DNA of 64,000 nt from Gammaproteobacteria bacterium. GTDB taxonomy: Bacteria; Pseudomonadota; Gammaproteobacteria; Xanthomonadales; SZUA-36. The notes beneath the pieces were generated by a model. The model was not told the origin of the DNA. It saw nothing but the letters and a program-made list of their open reading frames with translations, and searched no databases. Position 1 is the stretch's first letter. Every line of letters starts with the position of its first letter. The stretch spans positions 62,001 to 126,000 of the forward strand of contig JAJFLA010000026.1 in assembly GCA_021772935.1 (NCBI GenBank), given 5' to 3'. A program made the position numbers and the translations under genes. Of this stretch, positions 16,681 through 26,292 are shown one piece after another.

Positions 16681-17013
16681 ATGAATAAAATCCAAACTAC
16701 AGTAGCTGTCACCCTGCTTTCATTGATCCCTGGCATGGCACTATCTGCTGGCAACGCCACCGAAGGCTACAATAAATCTACGCTCTGCCATGCCTGTCAT
16801 GGCGCCACCGGAATGAGTACCCAAGCAATTTACCCCAAGCTGGGTGGGCAACAACAGGACTACCTGAGCAAAACATTGCGCGACTTTCGTGATGGGGATC
16901 GTCAGAACGCCATCATGAATGGGTTCTCAGCCAACCTCAGTGATGCAGACATCGAAGACATCGCAGCCTGGTATGCAAGCCAGCAAGGTCTCACTGAAAT
17001 CAAAGACAAATAA
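16681..17013 (+). CDS. Small class I cytochrome c (c553/c4-like), second of a tandem pair
   Basis: Also 110 residues. Signal peptide NKIQTTVAVTLLSLIPGMALSA, haem site CHACH, then YPKLGGQQQDYLSKTLRDFRDGDR and the probable axial Met in NAIMNGF. It aligns along its length with the preceding gene (shared P-K/R-x-GGQ and a terminal DIEDIAxYxA helix), so the pair arose by duplication. The ATG at 16681 follows the upstream stop by one base. Convergent with nfuA, from which 13 bases separate it. Confidence 0.88.
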   Translation: MNKIQTTVAVTLLSLIPGMALSAGNATEGYNKSTLCHACHGATGMSTQAIYPKLGGQQQDYLSKTLRDFRDGDRQNAIMNGFSANLSDADIEDIAAWYASQQGLTEIKDK

Positions 17014-17026
17014 AACTTATGGGGTG

Positions 17027-17608
17027 TTACTTGTAATAAGGGTTGTCACCGCTGGTATGGTCGGTGGCATCGATAACAGCCGTAACTTCCGGGAAATATT
17101 CTTTGAGCGTCTTTTCGATACCATCTTGCAGGGTAACATTGACCATTCCGCATCCGTGACAGCCACCACCAAAACGTAATACCACCTCATTTTTAGGTGT
17201 TATCAACTCCAGCTTGACCATACCGCCGTGTGAAGCCAGGCCAGGATTGATTTCCGCCTCCAAAACCCAGTTAATTTTCTCAGCCAGATCCGATGAATCA
17301 TCTGGCTTACTGCCCTTGATCCCCGGTGCCTTGATCGTCAACTGACCACCCGCATCAGATGTCTCAAAATCTATTCTTGCTGCCTCAAGCCAATGCTCGC
17401 TGCCAGCTGGAACATACAAATTAAACTGGTCATAGTTGAACTCAAGTTCCTTTTCACCGGATTGGCCCGGAACATGGAACTGCAGATCACACGAGGCAAG
17501 GGGTGTACCCGGTTTGAGCACAGTTAAATGCAGACCGATGTCATCCATCTCCTGCTGTGCAATCAACCTTGTAAAATATTCTTGAGCAGTTTTTGTAATC
17601 TCAATCAT
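17027..17608 (-). CDS. nfuA: Fe-S biogenesis protein NfuA
   Basis: 193 residues, the usual NfuA length. The N-terminal half is a degenerate A-type (IscA-like) scaffold domain. The C-terminal half is the NifU-like domain with LASHGGMVKLELITP and the cluster-ligating CHGCG (residues about 153-157). NfuA carries [4Fe-4S] clusters to apoproteins, particularly under oxidative stress or iron limitation. Its start lies inside the end of the upstream esterase gene (8-base overlap), an uncommon partner, so coexpression may be incidental. No IscR-like site was found. Confidence 0.96.
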   Translation of the reverse strand: MIEITKTAQEYFTRLIAQQEMDDIGLHLTVLKPGTPLASCDLQFHVPGQSGEKELEFNYDQFNLYVPAGSEHWLEAARIDFETSDAGGQLTIKAPGIKGSKPDDSSDLAEKINWVLEAEINPGLASHGGMVKLELITPKNEVVLRFGGGCHGCGMVNVTLQDGIEKTLKEYFPEVTAVIDATDHTSGDNPYYK

Positions 17609-18674
17609 TTATATTCCAATTATCAACTAGTGCAGTGTCAACCCCACAGGCGAGGTATAAGGCTTTGGCAAGCATTGGCAGTGAAATATCCAGGCGCCAG
17701 TCCATGCCTGAATGCGTGCCGTCGAACTCCTCAAAATGGTACCCGATAGCCAGCTTTTCAAGTCGTCGTATAAAAGCACGGGTCCCATATTGAATGTTGT
17801 ACTGGTCACGACTACCAACATCAATATAGAGCATATTCAGTGAAGCAAGTTGCGTTGCATGTGCTTCAAGCAGGTTCAATGGGTCATGACGCAACCACTG
17901 GCTCCAGCGAAGACTGTCCAACTCACATGTATGTAAATCAAAGGGTAGCCGGATTGCCGTCTCCGGACTATCGCCAGGATCATAACTGGCAGCCATGGCC
18001 AGTGTAATCAGGGTAGTGTAGTCCGGCGAACCCGGAGACTTTTTCTGCCAGAAGTTTTTTAAAAACCGATAAGGGTCCCCACCCAGCGCTGACAATACGG
18101 CAGCCGTGCGTGGAAAACCCGGGCGGTAAACCCATTCAAATCCTATATCACCAGCATGCGATGCCAGCCCACCCCAGATATCCGGATAATACATGGCATG
18201 CACCAATGCGCCATAACCACCAGACGATTTACCGAATACACCACGTCCGTCCCGATCATCTATGACATTAACATGCCTGGACAGGAACGGAACCAGTTCC
18301 TCTACGACGTAGTTGGCATAAAAACCGACCGATGATGAATTCACATACTGGTTACCCCCCAACGAGCTGTAACAGTCCGGCATGGGTACAACCACTGGCG
18401 GCATTTTCCCGCTACCAATCAAACGGTCCAGTCGTTGTGGCAGATTTTCGCCATGATTTCTCCAGTTCAGGTGACCGGGACCTGTGTTGGTAAACGCAGC
18501 GAAGTCCCACAAAGCGACAAAGGCTTTAGCTGAATCCGAATAGCCCGGGGGTAAATAAACATAGAAATCCCGCTCCGCAGGATCAGACCAGATATTTTCT
18601 TGAAGTACTTTCGAATGGTGTTTGAAACAGACAACCTCACCCTGAGGCCATTCGGATTGAGGTCGTACAGTCAT
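17601..18674 (-). CDS. Alpha/beta-hydrolase, esterase D/enterochelin esterase-like
   Basis: 357 residues without a signal peptide. An immunoglobulin-like N-terminus (ERDFYVYLPPGY) leads into the esterase fold: nucleophile elbow GKSSGGYGAL (GxSxG, serine near residue 150), VVVPMPDC ahead of it, and the probable catalytic His in FDGTHSGMDWR near the C-terminus, which is the enterochelin-esterase/S-formylglutathione-hydrolase-like arrangement. The physiological ester is unknown. It overlaps nfuA by 8 bases and starts five bases from the galU stop, so galU, this gene and nfuA may be one transcript. Confidence 0.85.
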   Translation of the reverse strand: MTVRPQSEWPQGEVVCFKHHSKVLQENIWSDPAERDFYVYLPPGYSDSAKAFVALWDFAAFTNTGPGHLNWRNHGENLPQRLDRLIGSGKMPPVVVPMPDCYSSLGGNQYVNSSSVGFYANYVVEELVPFLSRHVNVIDDRDGRGVFGKSSGGYGALVHAMYYPDIWGGLASHAGDIGFEWVYRPGFPRTAAVLSALGGDPYRFLKNFWQKKSPGSPDYTTLITLAMAASYDPGDSPETAIRLPFDLHTCELDSLRWSQWLRHDPLNLLEAHATQLASLNMLYIDVGSRDQYNIQYGTRAFIRRLEKLAIGYHFEEFDGTHSGMDWRLDISLPMLAKALYLACGVDTALVDNWNIND

Positions 18675-18679
18675 AAATC

Positions 18680-19561
18680 CTACCGTTTTCTTATAGTATC
18701 AAAATACGCCAGCAAGTCCTCACGTAATTCATCATGCTCAAGTGCATAATCGACGGTGGCCCTGATAAACCCCTGACGGCTACCACAATCATAACGTATA
18801 CCTTCAAAAGCATGCGCCAGCAATGGCTGACTGGCTAGTTGGGCTGCAATCGCGTCTGTCAGCTGAATTTCACCGCCGACCCCGGCCCGTACCGATTCAA
18901 GCAGGGGGAATATCCCTCCGGACAGAATATAACGACCAACAACACCCAGATTGGATGGCGCTACGTCCGGCGCCGGTTTTTCGACAATCTCCCGGATATA
19001 ACTCCGCCCATCAGAACTTTTTTCTACAGAAACAATACCATAGCGGTCTGTCATGGAAGCTGGTATCTCTTCAACGCCAATCACACCCGCACCGGTGACG
19101 TGATATTCATCCACCATTTGTCTCAGACATCCGGTTTGCGGGGAACGGATCAAGTCATCGGCCAACAGTACAGCGAAGGGTTCATCACCCACCAGGGCTT
19201 TTGCGCACCATACTGCGTGTCCAAGCCCCAAGGCTTCTTCCTGTACTACGTATGCGGTTGATACATGGGTCGGGATAATGTTCTTTATACGTGCATTCAG
19301 CTCATCTTTTCCCTGAGCCAGCAGATGGGATTGTAAATCTTCATCAGAATCAAAATGATCCAGAATCGCCCGCTTTCTGTGACTGGTTACAAAGATCAGT
19401 GTTTCAATACCGGCCTCTATAGCTTCTTCCACGGCATACTGGATCAGAGGTTTGTCCACGATTGGCAACATTTCTTTTGGAATAGACTTGGTCGCTGGGA
19501 GAAAACGGGTGCCCAGACCCGCGACAGGAAATACAGCTTTCCTGATGGGAGGATAGATCAT
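18680..19561 (-). CDS. galU: UTP-glucose-1-phosphate uridylyltransferase
   Basis: 293 residues, typical GalU. It makes UDP-glucose for polysaccharide and LPS synthesis. The nucleotide-binding signature FPVAGLGTRFLPATKSIPKE is at residues 11-30, with KPLIQYAVEEA next; VLLADDLI supplies the metal-binding Asp, and EKP lies in the sugar pocket. It ends in TAG, which shows that TAG is read as stop in this genome. It lies 123 bases downstream of the WbpM-like gene in a surface-polysaccharide set. Confidence 0.96.
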   Translation of the reverse strand: MIYPPIRKAVFPVAGLGTRFLPATKSIPKEMLPIVDKPLIQYAVEEAIEAGIETLIFVTSHRKRAILDHFDSDEDLQSHLLAQGKDELNARIKNIIPTHVSTAYVVQEEALGLGHAVWCAKALVGDEPFAVLLADDLIRSPQTGCLRQMVDEYHVTGAGVIGVEEIPASMTDRYGIVSVEKSSDGRSYIREIVEKPAPDVAPSNLGVVGRYILSGGIFPLLESVRAGVGGEIQLTDAIAAQLASQPLLAHAFEGIRYDCGSRQGFIRATVDYALEHDELREDLLAYFDTIRKR

Positions 19562-19684
19562 AATTCCAGCCCGACGTTATGACGCATCCTTAACCACGAC
19601 CGGCCATTGCCTGTGGTAGGTGCTCTGATTTGTTTTGGATCATCTGCTTAGTTCGTAAAATGACGATTTCACATTGAAACCGAA

Positions 19685-21580
19685 TTAACCGCTACGGTAG
19701 ATTGGAGTGACCTTGGACGATTTTGTATTGAAACCAGATTTGGCCAGCTCCGGCACCAGGCGCAACAATGCATGCTGAAGATGCTTGGTGTCATAACGTC
19801 TGACAGCCAGCTCAGAAGTTCTCAACTCAGCGCGTAATTCATCCCAGTTAGCCTCACGCGGATGGGCCAGGAATATTTTTTCATGTGAGGTTTGTTCATA
19901 GGGTTCCAGTTCATGGAATAACTGTTCAAACAGCTTCTCACCTGGTCGCAGACCGGTGTAAATAATTTCGATATCGCGCCCGGGTTCTTTACCAGCAAGA
20001 CGGATAAGATGCTCTGCAAGATAAGTGATATTGACCGGTTCACCCATATCAAGTACGTATATTTCACCACCACTACCAAGCACGGCCGCCTGCATAATTA
20101 ACTGACTGGCCTCGGAAATGGTCATGAAATAACGTGAAATCTCAGGGTGTGTGACAGTAACCGGACCACCCTTGGCAATTTGCTCCTGGAACAAGGGCAC
20201 GACACTGCCATTTGAATTCAGCACATTACCAAATCGGACGGTAATAAAGCGTGTGCGTGAACGGGCATTCATATTCTGGCAGTACATTTCGGCGACACGC
20301 TTGGTCGCACCCATAATATTTGCTGGATTAACAGCCTTGTCGGTAGAAATTAATACAAAAGTACCGACACCATGACGTTCTGCTGCTTCAGCCACACGCA
20401 TGGTACCAAAGACATTATTTCGAAATGCCTCACGAATTTGTGTTTGCAGGATCGGCAAATGCTTATACGCTGCCGCATGAAAAACCACGTCTGGCTTATA
20501 CTCGCCAATGACCTTCTCTACCGTAGCTGGATCACAAATATCCCCAAGCACCGAATAAAATATCAAGTCGTGATATTCACTACGTAACTCGTGATCAATC
20601 CGGTACAACGAATACTCACTGTGGTCTATGACAATTAACTCAACCGGGTTAAGGCGGGCAATCTGGCGACATAACTCTGAACCAATCGAACCGCCACCAC
20701 CGGTTATCATCACGCGTTTACCAACCAGCCCTTCCCGAATCGATTCCCACTCCAGTGAGACCGGGTCACGCCCTAACAAATCGTCAATTACGACACGCTT
20801 CAAATCACCGATATTAGTTGCCTGTGAACCAAGATCCTGTAACGTTGGTAGGGTTCTGAATTCAATTTCGCTCAGCTCACAAATCTCTACGATACGTTGC
20901 ATCTGCTGGTTGCTCGCAGACGGCATTGCAATAATGGCCAGGTCAGTCTGATAACCCAGCCCGATCCTTGGCAGTTGGTCGATAGGCCCCAACACCGGGA
21001 CACCATGGACCTGTGAACCCCGCAAACGCTTATCATCATCCAGGAAACCTACAACATCGAAACCGCCGCGACGACGTAATTCTCTTTCCAACATCGCACC
21101 TGATCGACCTGCACCTAAAATCAGAACCCGTTTAAAGCCCTTGTCGGAAGTAGCGACTAACAGTCGGGAATCTTTCCAGAACCGGTAACACATCCTGGGC
21201 AGACCCAATAACACAAATAATAATGCGGGGTAAATCAGTGCGGCCGGTAGCCATTGGGTGACAACTGGACCCTGGACGAGTGCCAACACCGCCATGATTG
21301 CAACGGTACCAAAGGCGGTAGCACGGGCAATATTCCACAGATCCTGGAAACTGGCAAAGCGCCACAAACCTTTATATAGACCAGTGGTCCACAATACGCT
21401 GCCCTGTAACAGCATTACCACGAGTAATCCTGTCAAGGTTGATGAACTATTGCTTAAAGATATCGCAGATGTGTTTTCAATGGTCCAGCCTGTTGCAAAC
21501 CAGGCGACCACGACCATGCTAAGGTCATGGATAATCACGGTTGCCCGCGGGTGGCTAATGATGTTGATAATCCGTTTCAT
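19685..21580 (-). CDS. Membrane-bound nucleotide-sugar 4,6-dehydratase, WbpM/CapD family
   Basis: 631 residues from the ATG at 21580, which overlaps the stop of the upstream gene as ATGA; an in-frame codon at 21634 is less likely. The N-terminus has about four membrane spans (from VIIHDLSMVVVAWFATGW) and a CoA-binding-like Rossmann domain (VLILGAGRSGAMLERELRR, residues about 150-170). The C-terminal SDR domain has GGGGSIGSELCRQ and ISTDKAVNPANIMGATKR. Met in place of the SDR tyrosine matches the S-M-K type triad of WbpM. Expected role: UDP-GlcNAc 4,6-dehydration on the path to O-antigen sugars such as QuiNAc or FucNAc. Confidence 0.92.
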   Translation of the reverse strand: MKRIINIISHPRATVIIHDLSMVVVAWFATGWTIENTSAISLSNSSSTLTGLLVVMLLQGSVLWTTGLYKGLWRFASFQDLWNIARATAFGTVAIMAVLALVQGPVVTQWLPAALIYPALLFVLLGLPRMCYRFWKDSRLLVATSDKGFKRVLILGAGRSGAMLERELRRRGGFDVVGFLDDDKRLRGSQVHGVPVLGPIDQLPRIGLGYQTDLAIIAMPSASNQQMQRIVEICELSEIEFRTLPTLQDLGSQATNIGDLKRVVIDDLLGRDPVSLEWESIREGLVGKRVMITGGGGSIGSELCRQIARLNPVELIVIDHSEYSLYRIDHELRSEYHDLIFYSVLGDICDPATVEKVIGEYKPDVVFHAAAYKHLPILQTQIREAFRNNVFGTMRVAEAAERHGVGTFVLISTDKAVNPANIMGATKRVAEMYCQNMNARSRTRFITVRFGNVLNSNGSVVPLFQEQIAKGGPVTVTHPEISRYFMTISEASQLIMQAAVLGSGGEIYVLDMGEPVNITYLAEHLIRLAGKEPGRDIEIIYTGLRPGEKLFEQLFHELEPYEQTSHEKIFLAHPREANWDELRAELRTSELAVRRYDTKHLQHALLRLVPELAKSGFNTKSSKVTPIYRSG

Positions 21581-22617
21581 TTCAACTCCACCTTGGCAAG
21601 TGTGCCAAGCCTCCGGTTTGCAAAGTGCCAACACGCTCCAAGCAAAAAGAACGTAAACCCTGCTATCACCACGGCATATTGCGAATACATAGCTGCCAAT
21701 ACTATAGCTGGCAGTACCAAAATCACGTTAACAGCCTGGTAAACCACCAGCACGCGGCGATGCGACCATCCCTGGGCGATCAGCCTTTGGTAAACATGTT
21801 GGGCGTGCGCAGTATACCACCGCTCTCCACGGAATACCCTTGCAAGTAATGTTAGTGTCGCATCCATAACGAACACTGACATGATCAAAATTGATACAGG
21901 CAAACTCAGGATTCCCACACTCATTCCGTACACTGCTAACGATGCAAATATAAAACCCAGGGGCACACTGGCCACGTCACCCATGAATACACGTGCTTGT
22001 GGGAAATTCAAAGGTAGAAACCCCGCACAGGTCGCCGCCACTATCAGTGATAACAGCGCCATTGCATTGTGACCTCCCGTGTAGAAGAGAGCTGCCAGCA
22101 CCATCCCTGCAAATATTCCTTGAAACCCCGCCATACCGTTGCTTCCATCCATAAAATTGTACAGATTCATCACCCAGATCATTGCCAAAATGCTACTCAA
22201 AAATACGCCTATATCACGCAATGAAAACTGGAACGAAAAGAAGCTTAACAACCACAAGCTGACCGCAAGCTGAACCGATAGCCGCAGCAGTGAAGAAACT
22301 GATGTTTTGTCATCACGCCAGCCAATAATAGCAAGCAAAAGGATGCCCGGAAGCATGTGCTGCCACCAGAAACCAGGTAGCGGCAGTAAAAACTGTAATG
22401 ATACTGATGTCACGATGATACTGAATATCAGTCCCAGACCACCGCCCGTCACCGTAGCAATCTTGTGACTTTGGCGAGGCCCGGGATGTGCAATCCTATC
22501 CGACCGTTTAGCCATTGACATCGCCTGGAGACAACTCAGATAGCTCAGTGTGGCGGCAAACAGGCTAAGCAAGAGCCCAGCGGGAAAAGATTGCCAAGCC
22601 AAGGCAAACTCATTCAT
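21577..22617 (-). CDS. Undecaprenyl-phosphate sugar-phosphate transferase, WbpL/WecA/MraY family
   Basis: 346 residues with about ten membrane spans. Family motifs: the N-terminal SHKIATVTGGGLG, IIGWRDDKTSV (catalytic Asp pair), NLYNFMDGSNGMAG, and ARVFMGDVAS on a cytoplasmic loop. The enzyme loads the first sugar-phosphate onto undecaprenyl phosphate to begin O-antigen or other envelope glycan synthesis. It is coupled by ATGA to the WbpM-like gene and starts four bases after the lapB stop. Sugar specificity (GlcNAc, FucNAc or other) cannot be told from what I can see. Confidence 0.92.
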   Translation of the reverse strand: MNEFALAWQSFPAGLLLSLFAATLSYLSCLQAMSMAKRSDRIAHPGPRQSHKIATVTGGGLGLIFSIIVTSVSLQFLLPLPGFWWQHMLPGILLLAIIGWRDDKTSVSSLLRLSVQLAVSLWLLSFFSFQFSLRDIGVFLSSILAMIWVMNLYNFMDGSNGMAGFQGIFAGMVLAALFYTGGHNAMALLSLIVAATCAGFLPLNFPQARVFMGDVASVPLGFIFASLAVYGMSVGILSLPVSILIMSVFVMDATLTLLARVFRGERWYTAHAQHVYQRLIAQGWSHRRVLVVYQAVNVILVLPAIVLAAMYSQYAVVIAGFTFFLLGACWHFANRRLGTLAKVELK

Positions 22618-22620
22618 GGT

Positions 22621-23787
22621 TTATTCACCAAGGACACCACGAATGATCCGTGTCGTGCTCCAGTTCTTACAACTGGGACATTGCCAATGATGACTATGAC
22701 CTGCATAACCACAGTGGGTACAGCGGTATGATGGTTGTCTGGCCAGCAGTTTTTGTGCAACAGCACGCAATATTTCATCACCGGATTCTGTTTCCGGCCC
22801 CCCTTCGAGCTTCAGCTCAATCAAGTGGTCCAGACCTTTGACTGACGGACGCTGTGTCAGCGCTTCGGCCAGGTACCGGGTGGCAGCGTCAAGCCCCTGC
22901 TCTTCCCGGATTACGCCGGTCTGGGACAATAATAAACTGATGCCATCATAATGCTTGGTCCAGCCTTCCATGCTCGCCAACGCTCGTGGGAATTCTTTGG
23001 CTTCTTGTGCACTGGTTAAGTACGCAGGCAGAATGTCATGGATGTACTCCATATCCATTTCTACGATTTCCTCATAGATATCCAGCGCTTCGGAAAACAT
23101 TTCCTGCTGCCTGGCGATTCGCGCCAGGATGAACCGCGCACGTATGCTTTCAGGGAAATATCGCCTGGCTTGGCGCAAATGCTTTCTTGCCGCGGCCGGT
23201 TTATTTGCTTTCAGATCAATTTCCGCCATTTCACAACAAAAATGGGCCATTACCAAGCCCATTTTTTCGTCCGTCACAACTTCAAGTTGTTGTGCCTGTT
23301 GCAAGGCCTTGTCCCAGTCTTTTTCCTGCTGGTAAATATCCAGCAGGTGCCGCAATGCTGAAGGTGCGTGTGATTCACGCTCTATCAATTCATTGAAAAG
23401 ATTTTCGGCACGATCAAACAAGCCGGCACTCATGTAGTCCTCACCCAGCTCAAGCAAAGCACGGGTTTTCTGACCTTCATCCAGACCTGGTTTTGAAATG
23501 ATGTTCTGGTGAACTCTTATCGCCCGCTCAACCTCACCACGACGCCTGAACAGGCTACCCAGCGCAAGATGGGTTTCAATGGTATCGGCAGTGACCTCTG
23601 CCATTTCTATAAATACGGCAATTGCTTTGTCGGGCTGTTCATCCAGCAGGTAATTTAGTCCCTGGAAATATCGATTACTGAAATTACGATTTCGTTTTCG
23701 TTCCCCGCGGTTGGTTGTACCTTTAGCTAACATCCAGCCAATCCAGAATGCAACCGGAATCAACGCAAGCAACAGGATTTCAATCAT
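22621..23787 (-). CDS. lapB: Lipopolysaccharide assembly protein B
   Basis: 388 residues, the usual LapB/YciM length. An N-terminal membrane anchor (LLLALIPVAFWIGWML) is followed by TPR repeats (FIEMAEVTADTIETHLALGSLFRRRGEVERAI onward) and a C-terminal rubredoxin-like metal site with two CxxC pairs (CTHCGYAGHSHHWQCPSC). LapB acts with FtsH to set LpxC levels, balancing LPS against phospholipid. It overlaps lapA by 8 bases in the conserved ihfB-lapA-lapB order. Confidence 0.96.
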   Translation of the reverse strand: MIEILLLALIPVAFWIGWMLAKGTTNRGERKRNRNFSNRYFQGLNYLLDEQPDKAIAVFIEMAEVTADTIETHLALGSLFRRRGEVERAIRVHQNIISKPGLDEGQKTRALLELGEDYMSAGLFDRAENLFNELIERESHAPSALRHLLDIYQQEKDWDKALQQAQQLEVVTDEKMGLVMAHFCCEMAEIDLKANKPAAARKHLRQARRYFPESIRARFILARIARQQEMFSEALDIYEEIVEMDMEYIHDILPAYLTSAQEAKEFPRALASMEGWTKHYDGISLLLSQTGVIREEQGLDAATRYLAEALTQRPSVKGLDHLIELKLEGGPETESGDEILRAVAQKLLARQPSYRCTHCGYAGHSHHWQCPSCKNWSTTRIIRGVLGE

Positions 23788-24076
23788 CAGTCAGACTTAA
23801 ACCAGGGGCGTCTTGTTTACCAGGGCTGTTTTGTTTTATTAAGGTGCTCCGAACTTGGCGTAACTGGAGCCGTAGCGGAAGCACACGAGCAAAATAAATC
23901 ATAATCAAGCCCGTCACCACCCCCAGTGAGAAGCCCAGCAATATCGTCAAGCCTAATGGAAGTTCCAACTGAATCCAAAGCAGGTCCAGTTGAACAGGAC
24001 TGGAGTTCAACGTGCCAACCAATAGCCCAACCACAATGGCTACGATGGCCAGCAGGATAAAGCCGATTTTTCTCAC
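23780..24076 (-). CDS. lapA: Lipopolysaccharide assembly protein A
   Basis: 98 residues, DUF1049 family. Two hydrophobic spans (IGFILLAIVAIVVGLLVGTL and LGLTILLGFSLGVVTGLIMIY) are separated by the typical NSSPVQLDLLWIQLELPLG loop, and a short charged coil follows. LapA associates with LapB at the inner membrane. Its end overlaps lapB by 8 bases and it lies 29 bases after ihfB. Confidence 0.94.
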   Translation of the reverse strand: MRKIGFILLAIVAIVVGLLVGTLNSSPVQLDLLWIQLELPLGLTILLGFSLGVVTGLIMIYFARVLPLRLQLRQVRSTLIKQNSPGKQDAPGLSLTDD

Positions 24077-24105
24077 GATAACCCTAGTACTCTTACTCTT
24101 ATCTC

Positions 24106-24393
24106 TTACAAGGAGCTATTGTTTACCCGTTCACGTAATGATTTTCCAGGTTTGAAATGTGGCACATGTTTACCTGGCAAGGCGACGGCTTCACCCGTTT
24201 TTGGGTTACGACCCATTCTCGGTGCACGGTAATGCAACGAGAAACTTCCAAAACCTCTGATTTCTATACGTTCGCCAGAAGACAGCGAACCACTCATTTG
24301 TTCTAGAATGGATTTAACACCCAATTCAACATCAAGGTGTGCGAGATGTTGTTGTATGTCTGCTAAACGGTCAATCAATTCTGATTTGGTCAT
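24106..24393 (-). CDS. ihfB: Integration host factor beta subunit
   Basis: 95 residues from the ATG at 24393 ([11 protein letters not shown], the standard IHF-beta start). The frame extends upstream to 24477 but that part reads through the S1 terminator hairpin. The DNA-bending arm [21 protein letters not shown] is complete, including the minor-groove proline region, and [15 protein letters not shown] closes the fold. It pairs with IhfA (not in the window) to bend DNA at promoters and recombination sites. It lies directly after rpsA, as in most gammaproteobacteria. Confidence 0.96.
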   Translation of the reverse strand: MTKSELIDRLADIQQHLAHLDVELGVKSILEQMSGSLSSGERIEIRGFGSFSLHYRAPRMGRNPKTGEAVALPGKHVPHFKPGKSLRERVNNSSL

Positions 24394-24433
24394 TGGATTC
24401 TCACGTTCCTGTTTGTGTTTCTTATGGTCAGTC

Positions 24434-24467
24434 AAAAAACGGACGGTTCTGCCTGAACCGTCCGTTT
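24434..24467 (-). terminator. Rho-independent terminator after rpsA
   Basis: A perfect 13-bp stem (AAACGGACGGTTC, 24437-24449, with its complement at 24455-24467) and 5-base loop, followed on the minus strand by six T. It lies just past the S1 stop codon and before ihfB, so ihfB transcription needs read-through or its own promoter. Confidence 0.95.
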
Positions 24468-24473
24468 CCTGAA

Positions 24474-26150
24474 TCAACTATCCTGATCGAGTTGCTCTTT
24501 GAGCAATTCGCCGAGTGAAGTCGTACCACTGGAAGCATTTTGCGAATGATACTCTTCAAGTGCATCAGCAAGCTCATCATCTTCAAGCGCACGAACAGAC
24601 AGAGCCAAGCTCCGGTTCTTACGGTCCAGGCTGATGAATTTAGCTTCAATCTCATCACCAACGGTAAGTTCCTTGCTAGCATCTTCAACCCGTTCTTTCT
24701 TGATATCAGAGGCACGCAAATAACCTTCAACGCCATCGACCAGTTCAATTACGGCTCCACGGGCATCAACTTCCTTGACAATACCTTTCACCTGACTTCC
24801 ACGGGGGTGTTCTGCCATAAAGGTTGCAAATGGATCCTGATCCAATTGTTTGAGACCGAGAGAGATCCGTTCACGTTCAGGATCAACAGCCAGTACAACT
24901 GCTTCAACGTCTTCACCCTTGCTGAAGTTCCGTACTGACTCTTCGCCCGGTGTAAGCCATGAGATGTCAGATAAATGAACCAGGCCATCAATACCGCCGT
25001 CGAGACCAATAAAGATACCAAAATCGGTAATGGATTTAATCGCCCCGGTAACACGATCACCCTTGTTATGGGTAGCCGCGAAGGTTTCCCATGGATTAGA
25101 AGCACACTGCTTCATACCCAAAGAAATACGACGACGCTCTTCGTCAATCTCCAGCACCATAACTTCAGTCTCGTCACCGGTCTGAACAACCTTGGCCGGG
25201 TTGACGTTTTTATTGGTCCAATCCATTTCAGATACGTGTACCAGACCTTCAACACCATCTTCAATTTCAACAAAACAACCATAATCGGTGATATTGGAAA
25301 CATGTCCGAATAAGCGTGCACCTACCGGATAACGACGCGCCAGATCACTCCATGGATCGTCACCCAGTTGTTTCAGACCCAATGAAACACGATTGCGTTC
25401 ACGATCGAAACGCAATACCCGCACTTCCAATTCATCACCTACATTAACGACCTCACTGGGGTGACGGACGCGTTTCCAAGCCATGTCCGTAATATGTAAC
25501 AGGCCATCGATACCGCCAAGATCAATAAACGCACCATAGTCGGTGAGGTTCTTGACCACACCCTTAACAATGACGCCCTCTTCCAGATTTTCGAGCAGTT
25601 GCTCACGTTCTGCACTGAATTCAAGTTCAACAACGGCACGGCGGGAAACCACGACATTATTGCGTTTACGGTCCAGCTTGATGATTTTGAAGTCTAGATC
25701 CTTGCCTTCAAGATAAGTAGGATCACGAACAGGTCGTACATCCACCAACGATCCTGGCAGGAATGCACGAATATCGTTGATATCAACCGTAAAGCCACCT
25801 TTGACTTTTCCGCTGATTTTACCCTGTACGATATCTTCGCTTTCGAATGCATTCTCAAGCTTGTCCCAAACCATTGCGCGCTTGGCTTTCTCGCGTGACA
25901 GACGGGTTTCACCGTAACCGTCTTCGACCGCTTCCAGCGAAACTTCTACACTGTCTCCCACTTCGACTTCCAGTTCTCCGCTCAAAGAACGAAACTGGTA
26001 GATGGGCACAATGCCCTCTGATTTTAGTCCTGCATTGACGACAACGGCGTCGTCTCTGATTTCAACTACCGTACCGGTAATGATAGTACCCGGCTTCAGG
26101 CTTTGTGAAGCGAGGCTTTGTTCAAATAATTCAGCGAAACTCTCAGTCAT
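24474..26150 (-). CDS. rpsA: 30S ribosomal protein S1
   Basis: 558 residues from the ATG at 26150 ([13 protein letters not shown], as in other gammaproteobacterial S1); a start at 26171 is also open. Six S1/OB repeats are visible, with recurrent G-x-V-x-x-I-x-D-x-G-x-F-I/V-x-L blocks (for example [32 protein letters not shown] and [16 protein letters not shown]). S1 brings mRNA to the 30S subunit and is needed for messages with weak Shine-Dalgarno sequences. The cmk-rpsA-ihfB order is conserved. Confidence 0.97.
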   Translation of the reverse strand: MTESFAELFEQSLASQSLKPGTIITGTVVEIRDDAVVVNAGLKSEGIVPIYQFRSLSGELEVEVGDSVEVSLEAVEDGYGETRLSREKAKRAMVWDKLENAFESEDIVQGKISGKVKGGFTVDINDIRAFLPGSLVDVRPVRDPTYLEGKDLDFKIIKLDRKRNNVVVSRRAVVELEFSAEREQLLENLEEGVIVKGVVKNLTDYGAFIDLGGIDGLLHITDMAWKRVRHPSEVVNVGDELEVRVLRFDRERNRVSLGLKQLGDDPWSDLARRYPVGARLFGHVSNITDYGCFVEIEDGVEGLVHVSEMDWTNKNVNPAKVVQTGDETEVMVLEIDEERRRISLGMKQCASNPWETFAATHNKGDRVTGAIKSITDFGIFIGLDGGIDGLVHLSDISWLTPGEESVRNFSKGEDVEAVVLAVDPERERISLGLKQLDQDPFATFMAEHPRGSQVKGIVKEVDARGAVIELVDGVEGYLRASDIKKERVEDASKELTVGDEIEAKFISLDRKNRSLALSVRALEDDELADALEEYHSQNASSGTTSLGELLKEQLDQDS

Positions 26151-26224
26151 TGGTTTAATCTCAACAGACATCCTGCAAATAACAGAACACCCACCTGGTT
26201 GTGAGGCACGGTTTTGTGCCAGTT

Positions 26225-26249
26225 AAAAAATCACCACCCATCACGGGTG
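26225..26249 (-). terminator. Probable terminator after cmk
   Basis: A short stem CACCC/GGGTG (26235-26239 and 26245-26249) extended imperfectly, followed on the minus strand by TGGTGA and a run of six T (26225-26230). It is 44 bases past the cmk stop, in the 142-base gap before rpsA. The stem is only five clean pairs, so efficiency is uncertain. Confidence 0.55.
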
Positions 26250-26292
26250 ACACCATATTTTCCTTCTGTAATCAGTTGCTTGCCCTGCAATA

